Source: Telopea speciosissima
Taxonomy: Eukaryota > Streptophyta > Magnoliopsida > Proteales > Proteaceae
Direction of reading: 5' to 3'
Length of the DNA: 64,000 nt
NCBI RefSeq assembly: GCF_018873765.1
Contig: NC_057926.1
Span: 35,076,946 to 35,140,945, forward strand
Part shown: piece after piece, positions 21,698 to 32,600 of the stretch
How the letters are laid out: every line of letters begins with the position of its first letter
Position numbering within the stretch: position 1 is the stretch's first letter
Translations under genes and position numbers: made by a program
The notes under the pieces: model-generated
Databases searched by the model: none
Seen by the model: only the letters and a program-made list of their open reading frames with translations
Told to the model about the DNA's origin: nothing

Positions 21698-22401
21698 CTC
21701 CCCCTTAAGCTGGATTATACAAATAAGTAAAGAAAGAATATCTAACTTGAACTAAAGAAAAAAAAAACTCCTAATAATGCTAGCACTGCCCCTCAAGTTG
21801 GCGCATACAAGGTACTAATCCCCAACTTGAACAAAATGGAAAAAAAACTAAGTTGTAGCAGAATCCAGCTTGACATATGAATGCAGCTCCCAAATAAACC
21901 TTCAAGATCTTAAAATTATTGCTCTTCAAAACCTGGATAGACATGATCAGCAAATCGGGACTGGAATGTCTTCCAAAAAAGGCAACTTTTAACGATCTTC
22001 AATAGCTATCCAGTGATGAATCTCAGATTGTCATAGTGACATAAAATCTTGAAGTTAAATAACTAGAGTAGCAAGCAACGAAAACAAACTGAATTAGGCA
22101 GCGGAAAAAAAAACTATATCAACCCAACTGAAAGTCCTCAAATAGGCAACAACCAAATATCTTCAATACTCTTCAATACTTCAATCTCCCCCTTACAGCA
22201 AACTCAATCCAATAATGAAGGATACCCAACGGCTACAATGGTGGAGAACACGAATCTTCTATGTTTTGCACTAATGTTCCTGCAAGTTTTGTGTTCTACA
22301 ATGTCTGCAGGTGTATTGTACATAATCCCCCCTTCACGTGTAGTAGTACACGTGGACAAATAACGGAGATGATGTAAGAGATAGTGCAAAAGTATAAATT
22401 T

Positions 22402-22815
22402 CCAGAATTTTTCAAAGGTGCTATGGGTATGAAAAAAAGAAGGAATGGCAAGTTAGAGTATACCATAAACTTTCAAAGGGGTTATGGGTAAATGCCAAAT
22501 GTATGGGATATGAAGGGAATTAGAATTATTGAAATGGAATGGAGTTGGAAAAAGGATGGCATGACTCTAATTTGGTTGAAATCCATTTTTACATACAAAC
22601 CAAGCCAAAGGGCAAATTGGTAATAAATCAGAATTTTCAAAGGTCAATTGGGTAGTCAGATAAGGGAATGTATTAAAAAATAATGACAGTCCCATAAATA
22701 ACCAGAATTTTGCAAGGGGTTTTTGATAAACAAAAAGCAATAGGATGTAATAAGTAAAATAATGGATATGGAGAATGGCAATTTGGTAAATAACCAGAAT
22801 TTTCAAGGAGTTATT
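22402..22815. repeat. dispersed motif 'CCAGAATTTTCAAAGG' repeated in the non-coding interior
   Basis: Variants occur at about 22402, 22465, 22630, 22699 and 22793, each followed by 'ggttatggg' or 'gttattgg'-like sequence. Spacing is irregular, 60-165 bp. The interior 21698-24051 is otherwise non-coding. Confidence 0.55.
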
Positions 22816-24051
22816 GGAAAATAATGAAGCAAGGGGACATGAAGAGAATTAACATTTATTGGTTGGGGAATGGCAGAATTGCAATTAAATTGAAATCCAA
22901 TTAGAAACCCAACTACGCAAAAGGGTAAAGCTAGAATGGGTTATAAAATAAGGACAAGGGAGACTTAGTGGTAATGCGAGGGGTAAATATGGAAAAAATT
23001 AAATAGAGTAATGATGACAAAAGGCTACTAATAGAGTAGTCTTCACGTGAAACTAAGGGGTATTAATGGAAAACTAACTTAAAAAGGGATATTCACCATG
23101 ATTTAAGGAAAACAACCCACTAAAGACAGGAAAGGCAGAAAGGTTTACATCCTTAGGAAACCAGCACGTAAAGGACTTCCACCAGAAGGCCTACAACTAA
23201 CGAAAGCAGCGGGATATGGTGGATTGAGATGCAATGTAATCCAAAACCACAACAAGATGAACTCGATTTTGTATTGTATCGTTGAGACGAAGAACAATCC
23301 GGAAGAAGATGAACATGATCTGTTGGGCAAACCTGGAAAGAGTGGAAGCCTTCTTCCTCATGATACCAGGGGGCGGTGATTACAAAACCACAGGAAACCA
23401 GAATGGATCGTGACTGCCTTCCTTTTGATAGTCCATCGTCTTGAAGTTAATTTAGGCACCAAAAGATTGACACCATCAAAATATCTGGCTTACCAGCAAA
23501 ATCACGATCAACAAATCAGGTTATGAAACCCATGGACTACAGAGCCAAAATCTAATCAGAATGCCTTTTTCTGGTTTTCAATACTCTTCTACTTCGATTG
23601 GTTTTGCTTGCAATCGAGAACCAAGAATATTCAGCAACAATCGCAAGGTGGAAATACAAGCAAATCGCAACCTTAACATGGGGCGGTAACCTGAGATGCT
23701 TGCACTGATAAGAGTAACCGATAGCAGATTGATAAATCTAAAGTTTGATTTATCTCAGCACATCTGCAAATAAATTATGAACCCCTTTGCAACATAATCA
23801 ACTTCAGAGACCCAAATCAACAAACGAAAAGCAGGAACAGTAAACGATAAAATAAAGCAGTAGGGGAATAAATCCTAGAAATTCAGAAATCGTCATAAGT
23901 AATAGATGCAAATACAAAAAGCGTTCGAAACCCTAGTTCCTCTTCTTCTTCTATTAACTAGGGTTTCTCCATAAATCAGAGAACCTTGAAACGACTCTCA
24001 AATCGGCAATCTTGGAGAGAATTAGTCACTGGTAACCTGGCTTTGATACCA

Positions 24052-24308
24052 TGTAGAAAACCTAGGACCTGTAACCAGTAACTTGAGAGAGAAGAGAAGA
24101 TGGAAGAAGAATTGATTGTAATGCTTGGTTTATTTAATTGATAGGTAAGCCCCTCTATTTATAATAGAGGAAAAAGTTATAAAGGGACTGAAATAGGCGA
24201 TATAAAACTAAAGCCCACATAGCCAACTTAAACTTAATAACATAAAAATAAAATTATCCCAAAAGGACCAGAATACCCCCACGGTATTATGGATTACATA
24301 TTCCAACA
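24052..24308 (-). repeat. 5' LTR of the non-autonomous element
   Basis: 257 bp. On the minus strand it shows a TATA-like TATTATAAATAGAGG and the phrase 'CGTGGGGGTATTCTGGTC', which is nearly shared with the LTR of the Copia element at 41923-46145. The two are probably related families. Confidence 0.88.
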
Positions 24309-24851
24309 AGGACAAATAGTGCATGTGCACTTATTAGAAATAGAAATAGTAGGATCAATACGATGCAAAGAGGACATTGGCGAGGAACCCGGGTGACCTA
24401 ACCTCCAATGCCAAAGATCAAAATGGTTGCTAGGGACAGTCGCTGAAGCAAAGGGAATCATGGAATCAAGGAGGTAAAGACCACCATGCTTGCTACCCGT
24501 TGCAATGGTCTTCCTCGAAAGTGGGTCTTGAAATAGACAAGAATTATTAGTAAAGGAAATAAGGAATTTAGTGGAAGCAGTGAGCTGACTACTAGAAAGA
24601 AAAATTGAACTTAAAAGAATGAACAAGCAATACACGATCAAGGGTAAATCTAGACAGAAAAGTAATGGAGCCAAAATGTGTGACAGATGCAAAAGACCCA
24701 TTTGGTGAGGAGATGGGTAATGAAGAAATGCAGGGTTCAAGAGAATTAAAAAGAGATGCATCAAAGGAAATGCGTACGGTGGCGCCTGAATCGATAACCC
24801 AAGAAGAGGTTTGATGAGGTAAGTTACTTGCCATGTGAACCATTGGAGCAT
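24294..24851 (-). pseudogene. Copia protease and GAG-pre-integrase remnant
   Basis: A minus-strand frame at 24843-24592 shows an aspartic protease start 'SSWVIDSGATVRISFD' (D-S-G-A active site). The overlapping frame at 24851-24294 shows the GAG-pre-integrase zinc region 'DPLSRKTIATGSKHGGLYLL', 'LWHWRLGHPGSSPMSSL' and a CxxC near its end, where the nested LTR element starts. The two parts are in different frames. Upstream (24860-25150) only a zinc-knuckle-edge phrase and the first residues of gag ('MAVSRVIETASHVP') remain. Confidence 0.75.
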
Positions 24852-25206
24852 TAGTAGGAGGGATTAAAGCGAGTAGGTGTTGAAGCTGTTCGGGTGTGAG
24901 TGAAGGAACAAACGCTGGAGCAGAAGAAGATTCTGTAGCAGCGACAACAAATCATGGTGTGGAACCACGAGTAGGGGTAACATCAACACGTTTGGTCTCT
25001 ATCCGTTTGATCCACCATTCAGGATATCCATGTTTCTTAAAACATCTACTTTCAGAATGTCCAATGGTAAGAAGGCTTGGAAGAAGACTGTGCCGATCAT
25101 GGAACATGGGAAGCAGTCTCGATCACGCGGCTAACGGCCATTGCAGCCTAATCAGGAATGATAGACCACTGAACGTGAATAGAATGTTGGCTCTAATACC
25201 AAATTA

Positions 25207-25309
25207 TATTGATTTGATTTGTATATTACAATTGGGTAATATATGTACAGTATATCTTTCCTAAACAATCTCCTACTAAGAATGAGGACGTGGAGATATA
25301 ATCGTAAGA
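25207..25309 (-). repeat. 5' LTR of the first Copia element
   Basis: About 103 bp ending next to the PBS-like TTGGTATTAGAGCC (minus strand, about 25206-25193). It shares 'gtaatatatgtacagtatat' with 18690-18710. Confidence 0.65.
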
Positions 25310-25314
25310 AATAG

Positions 25315-26039
25315 TTAAATGCACGATCGTATGTAAAAACTCTCCCCATATATATATATATATATCATAGGATCCATACACTACCGGTGTGAGTTAGAAT
25401 CTTTCATGCCAAACCAATGGGACCATGGGCAAGGACACTACAATACCACATGTTCATATATAGAGGGATCCCCGATCCGCATGTCAAAGAAGAGAAGAAG
25501 AGAGAGAGTTTGAGAGGCCACATGACACCTGCAATTTTTTCTATTGTTGTATATCTCTTAATACCATAATTAGTTCACGTGATTCTTACAACCACTGGGT
25601 CCCAAAACGAAATTAGGTTAGTGGTTATCTGTTTTCTTATGACCGAAACACACTGAAGAAAGGTACATTGGTCATTGCACATATGACAAATCAAAAGAAT
25701 TAAAGAATATGTTATATCGTTGAATTTATTACCCAAAAAAAAACAAAAAAGATATTGTGAATTGGCCCCAGTAAGATTCAATATAACGAGAACATCCACG
25801 TCATCATCCTTATCTAAAAAGCCATCAGATTGGAATCTCTTCCATTTCGCTAATGTGGAAGTTGGGTAACTAGATTCTAATCTAACGGATGAGATTTTAG
25901 GAGGAGTAGCGATAAATACTTTTCAACCACGTCATTGCCCAGGTCACTATTTTTATACAGTAAAGCAACAATGTACGATATACGATATACGATATACGGT
26001 ATACGACTACGAATCAGTACGTTGAGAGCAGTAAAAAAC
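25315..26039 (+). promoter_or_regulatory. upstream region of the bZIP gene
   Basis: There is no open frame of note. It holds a TA microsatellite (about 25351-25366), two copies of the same ACGT-core motif CCACGTCAT (about 25797 and 25928), and a decamer-like array of 'acgatatacg' units at about 25973-26005. An AT-rich 'atttttatacag' lies near 25948-25960. CCACGTCA is a hybrid G/C-box type of site that bZIP proteins of the GBF class can bind, so self-regulation is possible. That is inference, and the transcription start is not defined. Confidence 0.4.
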
Positions 26040-26633
26040 AACGAAGGCAGACAGAAGGGTTTCTCTCCCTCTCTGGGAAGTGAAATACTCTCAACAACGA
26101 CGACGATGGAAGCTGCGCCATAAGAAGAAAACCCTCATCGGTTGATTTGCAGGAACGATTCAGTTTTTCGGATTCTCATCCTGATTGTTAGCTGATTTGT
26201 CGTAGCTGGATCAATTTATACTTGATTTTGTGTTTCTGAGGAGGAATTGTATTGTTACTGATGTAAGTTTCAGTCTCTTCGCTTGAGTTGATTCCGATTG
26301 AATGAGTTCATTGGTTTTATAGCAGCAAAAAACTCTTAAATTGGAGTATTCATTGATCAATGTGGACTAGCGGGTTTAAAGTTGAAATTTTGGTTCATCT
26401 TCTATTTTGGATTCTTATCCATTTCGCATTTGATGAATCTTAGATAGTTTGCGTTCGGTGAGATCGATATTTTAGCTCCTATTTTGTTATGAATCAAAGA
26501 GAAAAAAGTTATTGTAATCGAAATCCGGGGTGCGTAGGAAGTGAATCAGAAGCTTTGTTCTAAAACAAGAGTTTGTACTGCAGGATGGTTTGAGAAAATT
26601 TTCTGGATAGGAGTTGTTTTCGACTCTTGAGTC
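26040..26633 (+). other. 5' leader of the bZIP gene with a leader intron and a tiny upstream ORF
   Basis: A probable leader exon ends at 26262 (GTAAGT follows at 26263). A matching acceptor TACTGCAG ends at 26583, giving a 320-bp leader intron before the ATG at 26634. The first leader exon has a five-codon upstream ORF, ATG at 26106 to TAA at 26121-26123 (MEAAP). Leader start and splicing are inferred from splice consensus only. Confidence 0.5.
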
Positions 26634-29600
26634 ATGGGTAGTAGTGAGATGGATACACCGCCAAAGGCGTCGAAGTCCTCGACTTCAACTTCCACACCGG
26701 CAACTCAGGTCTAGTTTTGTCCTACTGTCGCTCTTATACTGTTTAAGTGAGGTTTGAAGTTCCCATCTCGTGACTGTTTATTCTCATTGTTTTTCTATCT
26801 TTGTTTTGTTCAGGAGCAGCCTCCTACAACGAGTGCTGCAGCTGTTTATGATTGGTCTGGATTTCAGGTGCTTATGGTGAAAAGTTCCTCCTCAGTTTGA
26901 TATATTTTTTAGTTTAATATTGTATTCAACCCTTCCTCAACCATCTGCATAACAGGCATATTCCCCTATTCCTCCGCCTGGTTTCTTTCACTCTCCAGTA
27001 GCTTCAAGTCCCCAACCACACCCGTATATGTGGGGAGCTCAGGTATAAGTTCTCCTTTTTAATGTTCTTTTAGTGGGTTCTTATGCAACTGATGCATGTG
27101 ATAGGTGGTTGTGATTTAGGTTATCTAGGTCTTGGGATAGCTTAAATAGGGAAGGAAATGGATACAACTTGAAATGGTGAAACACATTTTCAAACTAATA
27201 CCAGTTCCTGCCTGTACATAGTAACTCTCTGGATGTCAGGTTTATGTGATTTGGTTTGAATTGTTATAGGAGGATTGATGCGGTAATAACTAGATGACCT
27301 TCTTTACGAGACCAAGAACAGTTGGAGAATCATAGTTTATAAGTGTTAAGCTGGCTTGTTTAGTTGGGAAGGCCAATTTTTGTTGGTAACATTGATGTGA
27401 TATTTCTTCTAACATGCTAATCACAATTAACTGTCCACCAAACAAGTGATGGAGAATTTAATTTAATTTAGGGGAAAGGTAACTTGGTAGCTCCACCTAA
27501 CTCTGGCCTTATTCACACTGATGAAGAGGCCTTTTTCGTCTCCCTTGTTTGCATTACCTTCCATATTTAAACAGACTGAATAATCAAAATCATTAGCTTT
27601 GGTAATTTATAGAATTTGTGTCTGTTTTTTAGCAGGGGGAAAATGTTTAAATTAATAGCAACTCCTCTAAACATGCAAGAAAGGTGAATTATAAATGGAA
27701 AAAGATTCCCAATAAACAACCATGAAAATTTATTCTGATGGGATACCCTCTGTAATCATATGCTGTTCTATCACCTGGTGCAATCTTTTGCTTCTCTATA
27801 TGGAAAGTGTGATTCACAGGATTTAGAGGGCAATCTCCCTTGAAGTTCTCTCTGAAAAATCAGGAGGTGCTGATCAGTATTATTAATTCCTGTTCGATGG
27901 GAATCCCATCTAATTACCTATATACTTTCCATTGCCTTGCTCTCTTTCATTTCGGCTGTGTTTGGTATGCATTATTGGAATGCATTCTAGGTCGATTTCG
28001 CATTCTAGGTCGATTTCGCATTCTCATCCAAACACAGCTTTCATCTTGCTTCTGTAAATATATTCTCTCTCTCACACACACACACACACACCATTGGTTA
28101 CAAATAGCTGCCCATGAAGACAGCCAATTTGTTACAAATTAAAAGCTTTTCTTTGAATTGCAACACCTAAACCATATAGCAATTTTAAGTTGAGTTTTAA
28201 AAATCTTCCTTTTTTTGGGGGGGGATGGAGGGGGCGAGTGGGTTGAACCTTGAAATGACTGAAGACTATATTTATAATTGATAATAAGTTCTGTTGTCTG
28301 GAAACCAAAATACTAGTTTTTAATATGATCAAGCTTGTGATAAAATCTAATTCTTATTACAAATCTTTCCCCATCATACATGTATAAATACATGAACACG
28401 CTCCAGGTATGGTTGAAACATTCAGTGCTTTTACGGTGCTGTGCTGCACCAATGCTTCAACCCTGCTTCATTCCACTCTCTGGTTACTTAAGGAATCCCA
28501 CCTTTATAGAATCACCCTCAAACTGAGCTCTGATGGTTGTTTTGGAAGTGTTTGGTTGTGTACTTGTGTTCTAGGGAAGATGTATGGGAAGGGAAAGGGC
28601 AAATGAGGAAAAGGGTTTTATTCATCCAAAAAATGTGATGTGTGGGAAGGGAAAGGAAAAATGACAAAAAATGGTTCTATTTGTTACTTGGTTGCACTTG
28701 GAAAGACAAGGGAAAACTAAGGGGTTTCCTTCATAATGTTTCTTGCCTTTTTGTGGGATGAATTTTGTGGAAGTACCTTTACAAAATCTATATTGGGATG
28801 CCATTTCTTCCTTGGGAAGGCAACCAAACTCGGTTTTGAAAATTTATGTGATAGGCTTTCCCTCTCTTCTATTCCTAGGAAGCAACCAAGTGCAGAATAA
28901 GGGTTCTACAATTCAGATTTATTATGGAGCTGAAGGAAAACTATTACAAAGAGATCATGCCAGGATTCTGTTCAAACAACACCTCTAGAGACATATTTAG
29001 TCCAGCCACTTTAATTCCTTCACATGTACTTCAATCTCTTATGAATTATCAAACCAACTAAGCAAACATGTCTCCTATTGTGTTTCTTACTATCTTGTCT
29101 TAATTATTTCCTTATTTTCACTTTATTTGTACTTACATTGGATGGCATATATTGTCTTAGTTTGGCTGGTCAAAATCTTTTTGTTCTAAAGCATTCCACT
29201 GTGGTTGCATTTATCTAAGAAAATAATCTTGTAGTCTTACCAAGCAATTCCTTGCCTGGGTGGCTGCTTGGTCAGTTGCTTTAAACCCAGTTGAACACTG
29301 CCTCATTTCCATGAATTTGAAGTCATATTTCTCCAGCCCTCACTGGATCTCGTAGTTGTCTAGACAAATGCCTTAAAAACGATGCATGTGGTTGGCAGAG
29401 GTAACTGGCTGCATGGCCACGCATATTCTTTTTCCCTATTTTAACACTTAAATAATGTGGGTTCTATCATGCCTTTCTTTTGTCTGTGTCAGGGATGGCT
29501 GTGCCTCCTTTCATATACGTTATCATTTGCTGACGATGATGGAGGAATTGGAAATAGTTAGAAGTAGGAAAAAAGCAATTCTTTTCCCTAGGATATTGTT

Positions 29601-32600
29601 GGAATCATGGCATTCTGAAACAAAATTATCATGTGTGAGTAGGAACAATTTTAATTTTACATTGTATTCTACATGATTTATGCTTTTATTGGTGTTGGCC
29701 TGTGTGGGATAAGGGAAGCATGTGTTATGTGTGTGCATGTGCGTAGTCCTGGTTTGGAATAAGGATAGCATGTTGTCGTGGGGGCTTGTGTGCCTGCATG
29801 CATGCTTGTGTCTTCTATCTTCTCTGATGTAGACAAATCACATAAATAGGATTATTCTAGTGGAGAAAAACATTGGTTCGAGTTACATACTTGTTGGGCC
29901 TTTGGTCCAATTGGTTTTCATTGTAATGGGCCACTTTAATGGGGCCTAAACTAAGGGTAGGAGTTACAACTATGAGATTAGTCAAGTAAGATTAGTTTAG
30001 TCCAAATTTGTGAGTCCTTTTATGTTAAAGTTAGCTAAGTCCAGTTCAAGAAACATTAGGTATTTGAGTCCAGATTTCATTCTAATTTCTAAGTCAAGTT
30101 TTGTTTTTAGAGTCCTAGTTTTAGTAGGAGCATCACAATTCACATACTAGTCTGTTTTGACTATTCCAAGTAGTAGTTTGGATCCCAAGTCAGTTTAGGA
30201 ATTAGGAGTGTTAGAAAGTAAGTTTATGAGTTTTTTATATAGATGTAGTACCTTGTGGCTTTACTGATGAATTTAAGAATTAAAACTTTCAGTTTCCTGA
30301 AGTTTCTATTGTGGATTTAGTACTGTGCTCGAGTGTATTTTCTGATGTGTGGATTCCTGGTCTTTGTTATCTTAATCTTTCTATCTCTTTTCTTCAAGTA
30401 TCACAGGTAAGTTCTACTAGTTCTTGACTTCCTGTGGCACCCTCTTTCACTTTACTCTAATTTTCTGTTAAGATCTCATCTCTCTCTAGTTACAGTACTA
30501 TTAAGCTCTAAACTGAGACTTAAGTTTCTGTTATCTTACTCTCTGAAACTTGTTACTGGTCGATTACCTCAGTTCTAAATCTGGTACTGTCACTCCTAGT
30601 AGCACTCGGATTTCTCTGAAACTTCATATTTTGTGATCAGAAGTCTACCAAATTCTGCATGTCTGTTCCTTCATTGGAATCGACGACTCAACTTGATTTC
30701 TAGCCTGATCTAATTATTCTGTTGTAAATTGTAATCTTTCTCCATATTCTAGTTTATATTCTCTGTTTTTGTGATCCTGTTAAGTACTAGTCTCTTCCTG
30801 GATTTTTTTGGTTTGGTATTAGTCCACATTATTCACTCTTTATGCTTTTGTTGGTGTTCTGTCCTGCTTAGAAATAAGGGTAACATGTTGTCCCAATTGC
30901 GAGAGGAGCATCTTTCAGGATTGTGTGTGTCTTATATTAGCATGCTTGCTTTATGTTTTAATTGTTCTTGTTCTTGTTGGAAAGTAGATGTAATATTGTC
31001 TCGGGTGTAAAGTAGGTAGCATCTAACAAGATTGGGGTCTTGGTGGTGGGTTGAATATTAGTTCAGGATGGAAGGGCATGTTGTACTTATTCTCCATGTA
31101 CTGCAGTCTTCTGCATCATTTCTGGTGTGATTTATTCTGATATATTTATTTTTTCTTATCCCCCCCCCCCCAAAAAAAAGCATCTTATGCCTCCATATGG
31201 GACTCCACCACCTCCATATGTTGCAATGTACCCGCATGGTGGGATATACACGCACCCAACTATTCCTCCGGTATTTTCTAATCAATCATGTCAATTAGTT
31301 TGTAGTGCTTAATTTTTCATCTCTCTTTCATCAGAGTTTGGATGCTGATGCTACTATCTTTTCTGGTCACATGTTTTTGCTGGACAGGGTTCTCACCCAT
31401 TCAGTCCTTATGCTATGCCTTCTCCGAATGGAAATGCTGAGGCTTCCGTGAGTTTCCTAATCCACATTATTACTGAGTGCTGCAGATATGAGTATGTCTT
31501 TGTCATATGGACTACATGGGGCATAACACATTAGGTCTTTGTTAGGGAACTGTTCCTGGTGGTGCGGAAGTGAATGGCAAGTCATCAGATGGTAAGGAAA
31601 GAAGTCCCCTCAAGAGGTCAAAAGAAAGTTTAGGCAGTTTGAATATGCTCACAGGCAAGAATAATGAGGTGGGTAAAACATCTGGAGCATCTGCCAATGG
31701 AGTTTTCTCCCAAAGGTATGATGTTTTTATTTAGCAGTTTTAGGCATGAAGAAGCTTTGGACTTCTGAAGTTTGTTCAGATTGTCTTCCCAACATTTGCA
31801 GTGCTGAGAGTGGAAGTGAAGGCTCAAGTGAAGGAAGTGATGCCAATTCTCAGAATGTAAGTATCTCAACTGAAGCCAGCTCATTTGTTCTATATATGAT
31901 TTTGTGTGAAAAGCTTTCAATTTGCTTGGAGAAGGGTGGGAGAATGATAATAGCATTGACATTTGGATCTCTTAAAAAATTGAGTTCTAGATTCACTACA
32001 CAGCTTCTAGAACTACAACTTTTTCCTGTACACTATCTTCATGTACCTGATTGACTATTTTTGTTCTCTCTCTCTTGATTGATCTGAAAGTTTTAATCTG
32101 GTATTATGCCTTAATATATCTACCCATGTGTAACTCAGACTTATATTGTTGGTGCTAAAAATACTAGTAATGTTAATGATGTTTTGCTTTGGTTTGAGTG
32201 TGGTAGGAAACTGTCTACTGAATTTTACCATCGAATTAGAACTGGTTTTCCATTAACATACCTAAAAATATACAAAAAAAATGTGTTTGCCTTTTCCATC
32301 CTCTTGGACAAATAGTATGTTCAGTTGGGGTTAGCCTAGTTGAAGTAATGTGCCACACTAGGGCAGATCAGGTTGAAAAATTTTCACCCAAAGTGTATGA
32401 AGGCGCAACATACTCTGAAGTCCTGTACGAGGGCATATGATTAATTTTTAAGGTGGTTCCTGGTTCTTTGCTACTAGTATATGAAACAGCCAGCCAAACC
32501 CTAAATCTCTATTTAAGAATTTAGGTTTTGATTGGTGCAGCACAGGCCTAGATTAAAAGAATTCTGATAAAACACTGGCTGAAAAGCTTGTGGGTTACAT

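Larger units (their letters stand above)
21513..24308 (-). mobile_element. non-autonomous LTR retrotransposon, 2796 bp, with 5-bp TSD
   Basis: Terminal LTRs at 24052-24308 (5', minus strand) and 21513-21697 (3') both start TGTTGGAATAT and end TTTTCTACA. PBS-like TGGTATCAAAGCC lies directly inside the 5' LTR, and a polypurine tract (minus AAGGGGGAG) lies inside the 3' LTR. The perfect 5-bp duplication AGGAC is at 21508-21512 and 24309-24313. The 2.35 kb interior has no gag or pol, so it must have been mobilised in trans. It is inserted in the integrase of the surrounding Copia element. Confidence 0.92.
18632..25309 (-). mobile_element. Ty1/Copia retrotransposon, decayed, split by a second LTR element
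   Basis: Minus-strand element. The right side has a short LTR (about 25207-25309) followed inward by a PBS-like TTGGTATTAGAGCC. Domains then run gag remnant, protease, GAG-pre-integrase, integrase, RT and RNase H toward the left, ending at a polypurine tract (minus AGGGGGAG at 18833-18840) and the 3' LTR (about 18650-18832). AATAG occurs directly outside both ends (18627-18631 and 25310-25314) and is a possible target duplication, but the outer ends are not clean TG...CA, so borders are tentative. Gag is almost entirely missing. A 2796-bp element interrupts integrase at 21513-24308. Confidence 0.8.

Noticed and set aside
22402..22815. Regularly spaced repeats that might suggest a CRISPR-like array
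   Set aside because: Spacing and unit sequence are irregular and it lies inside a plant LTR element; CRISPR arrays are not expected in a plant nuclear genome.
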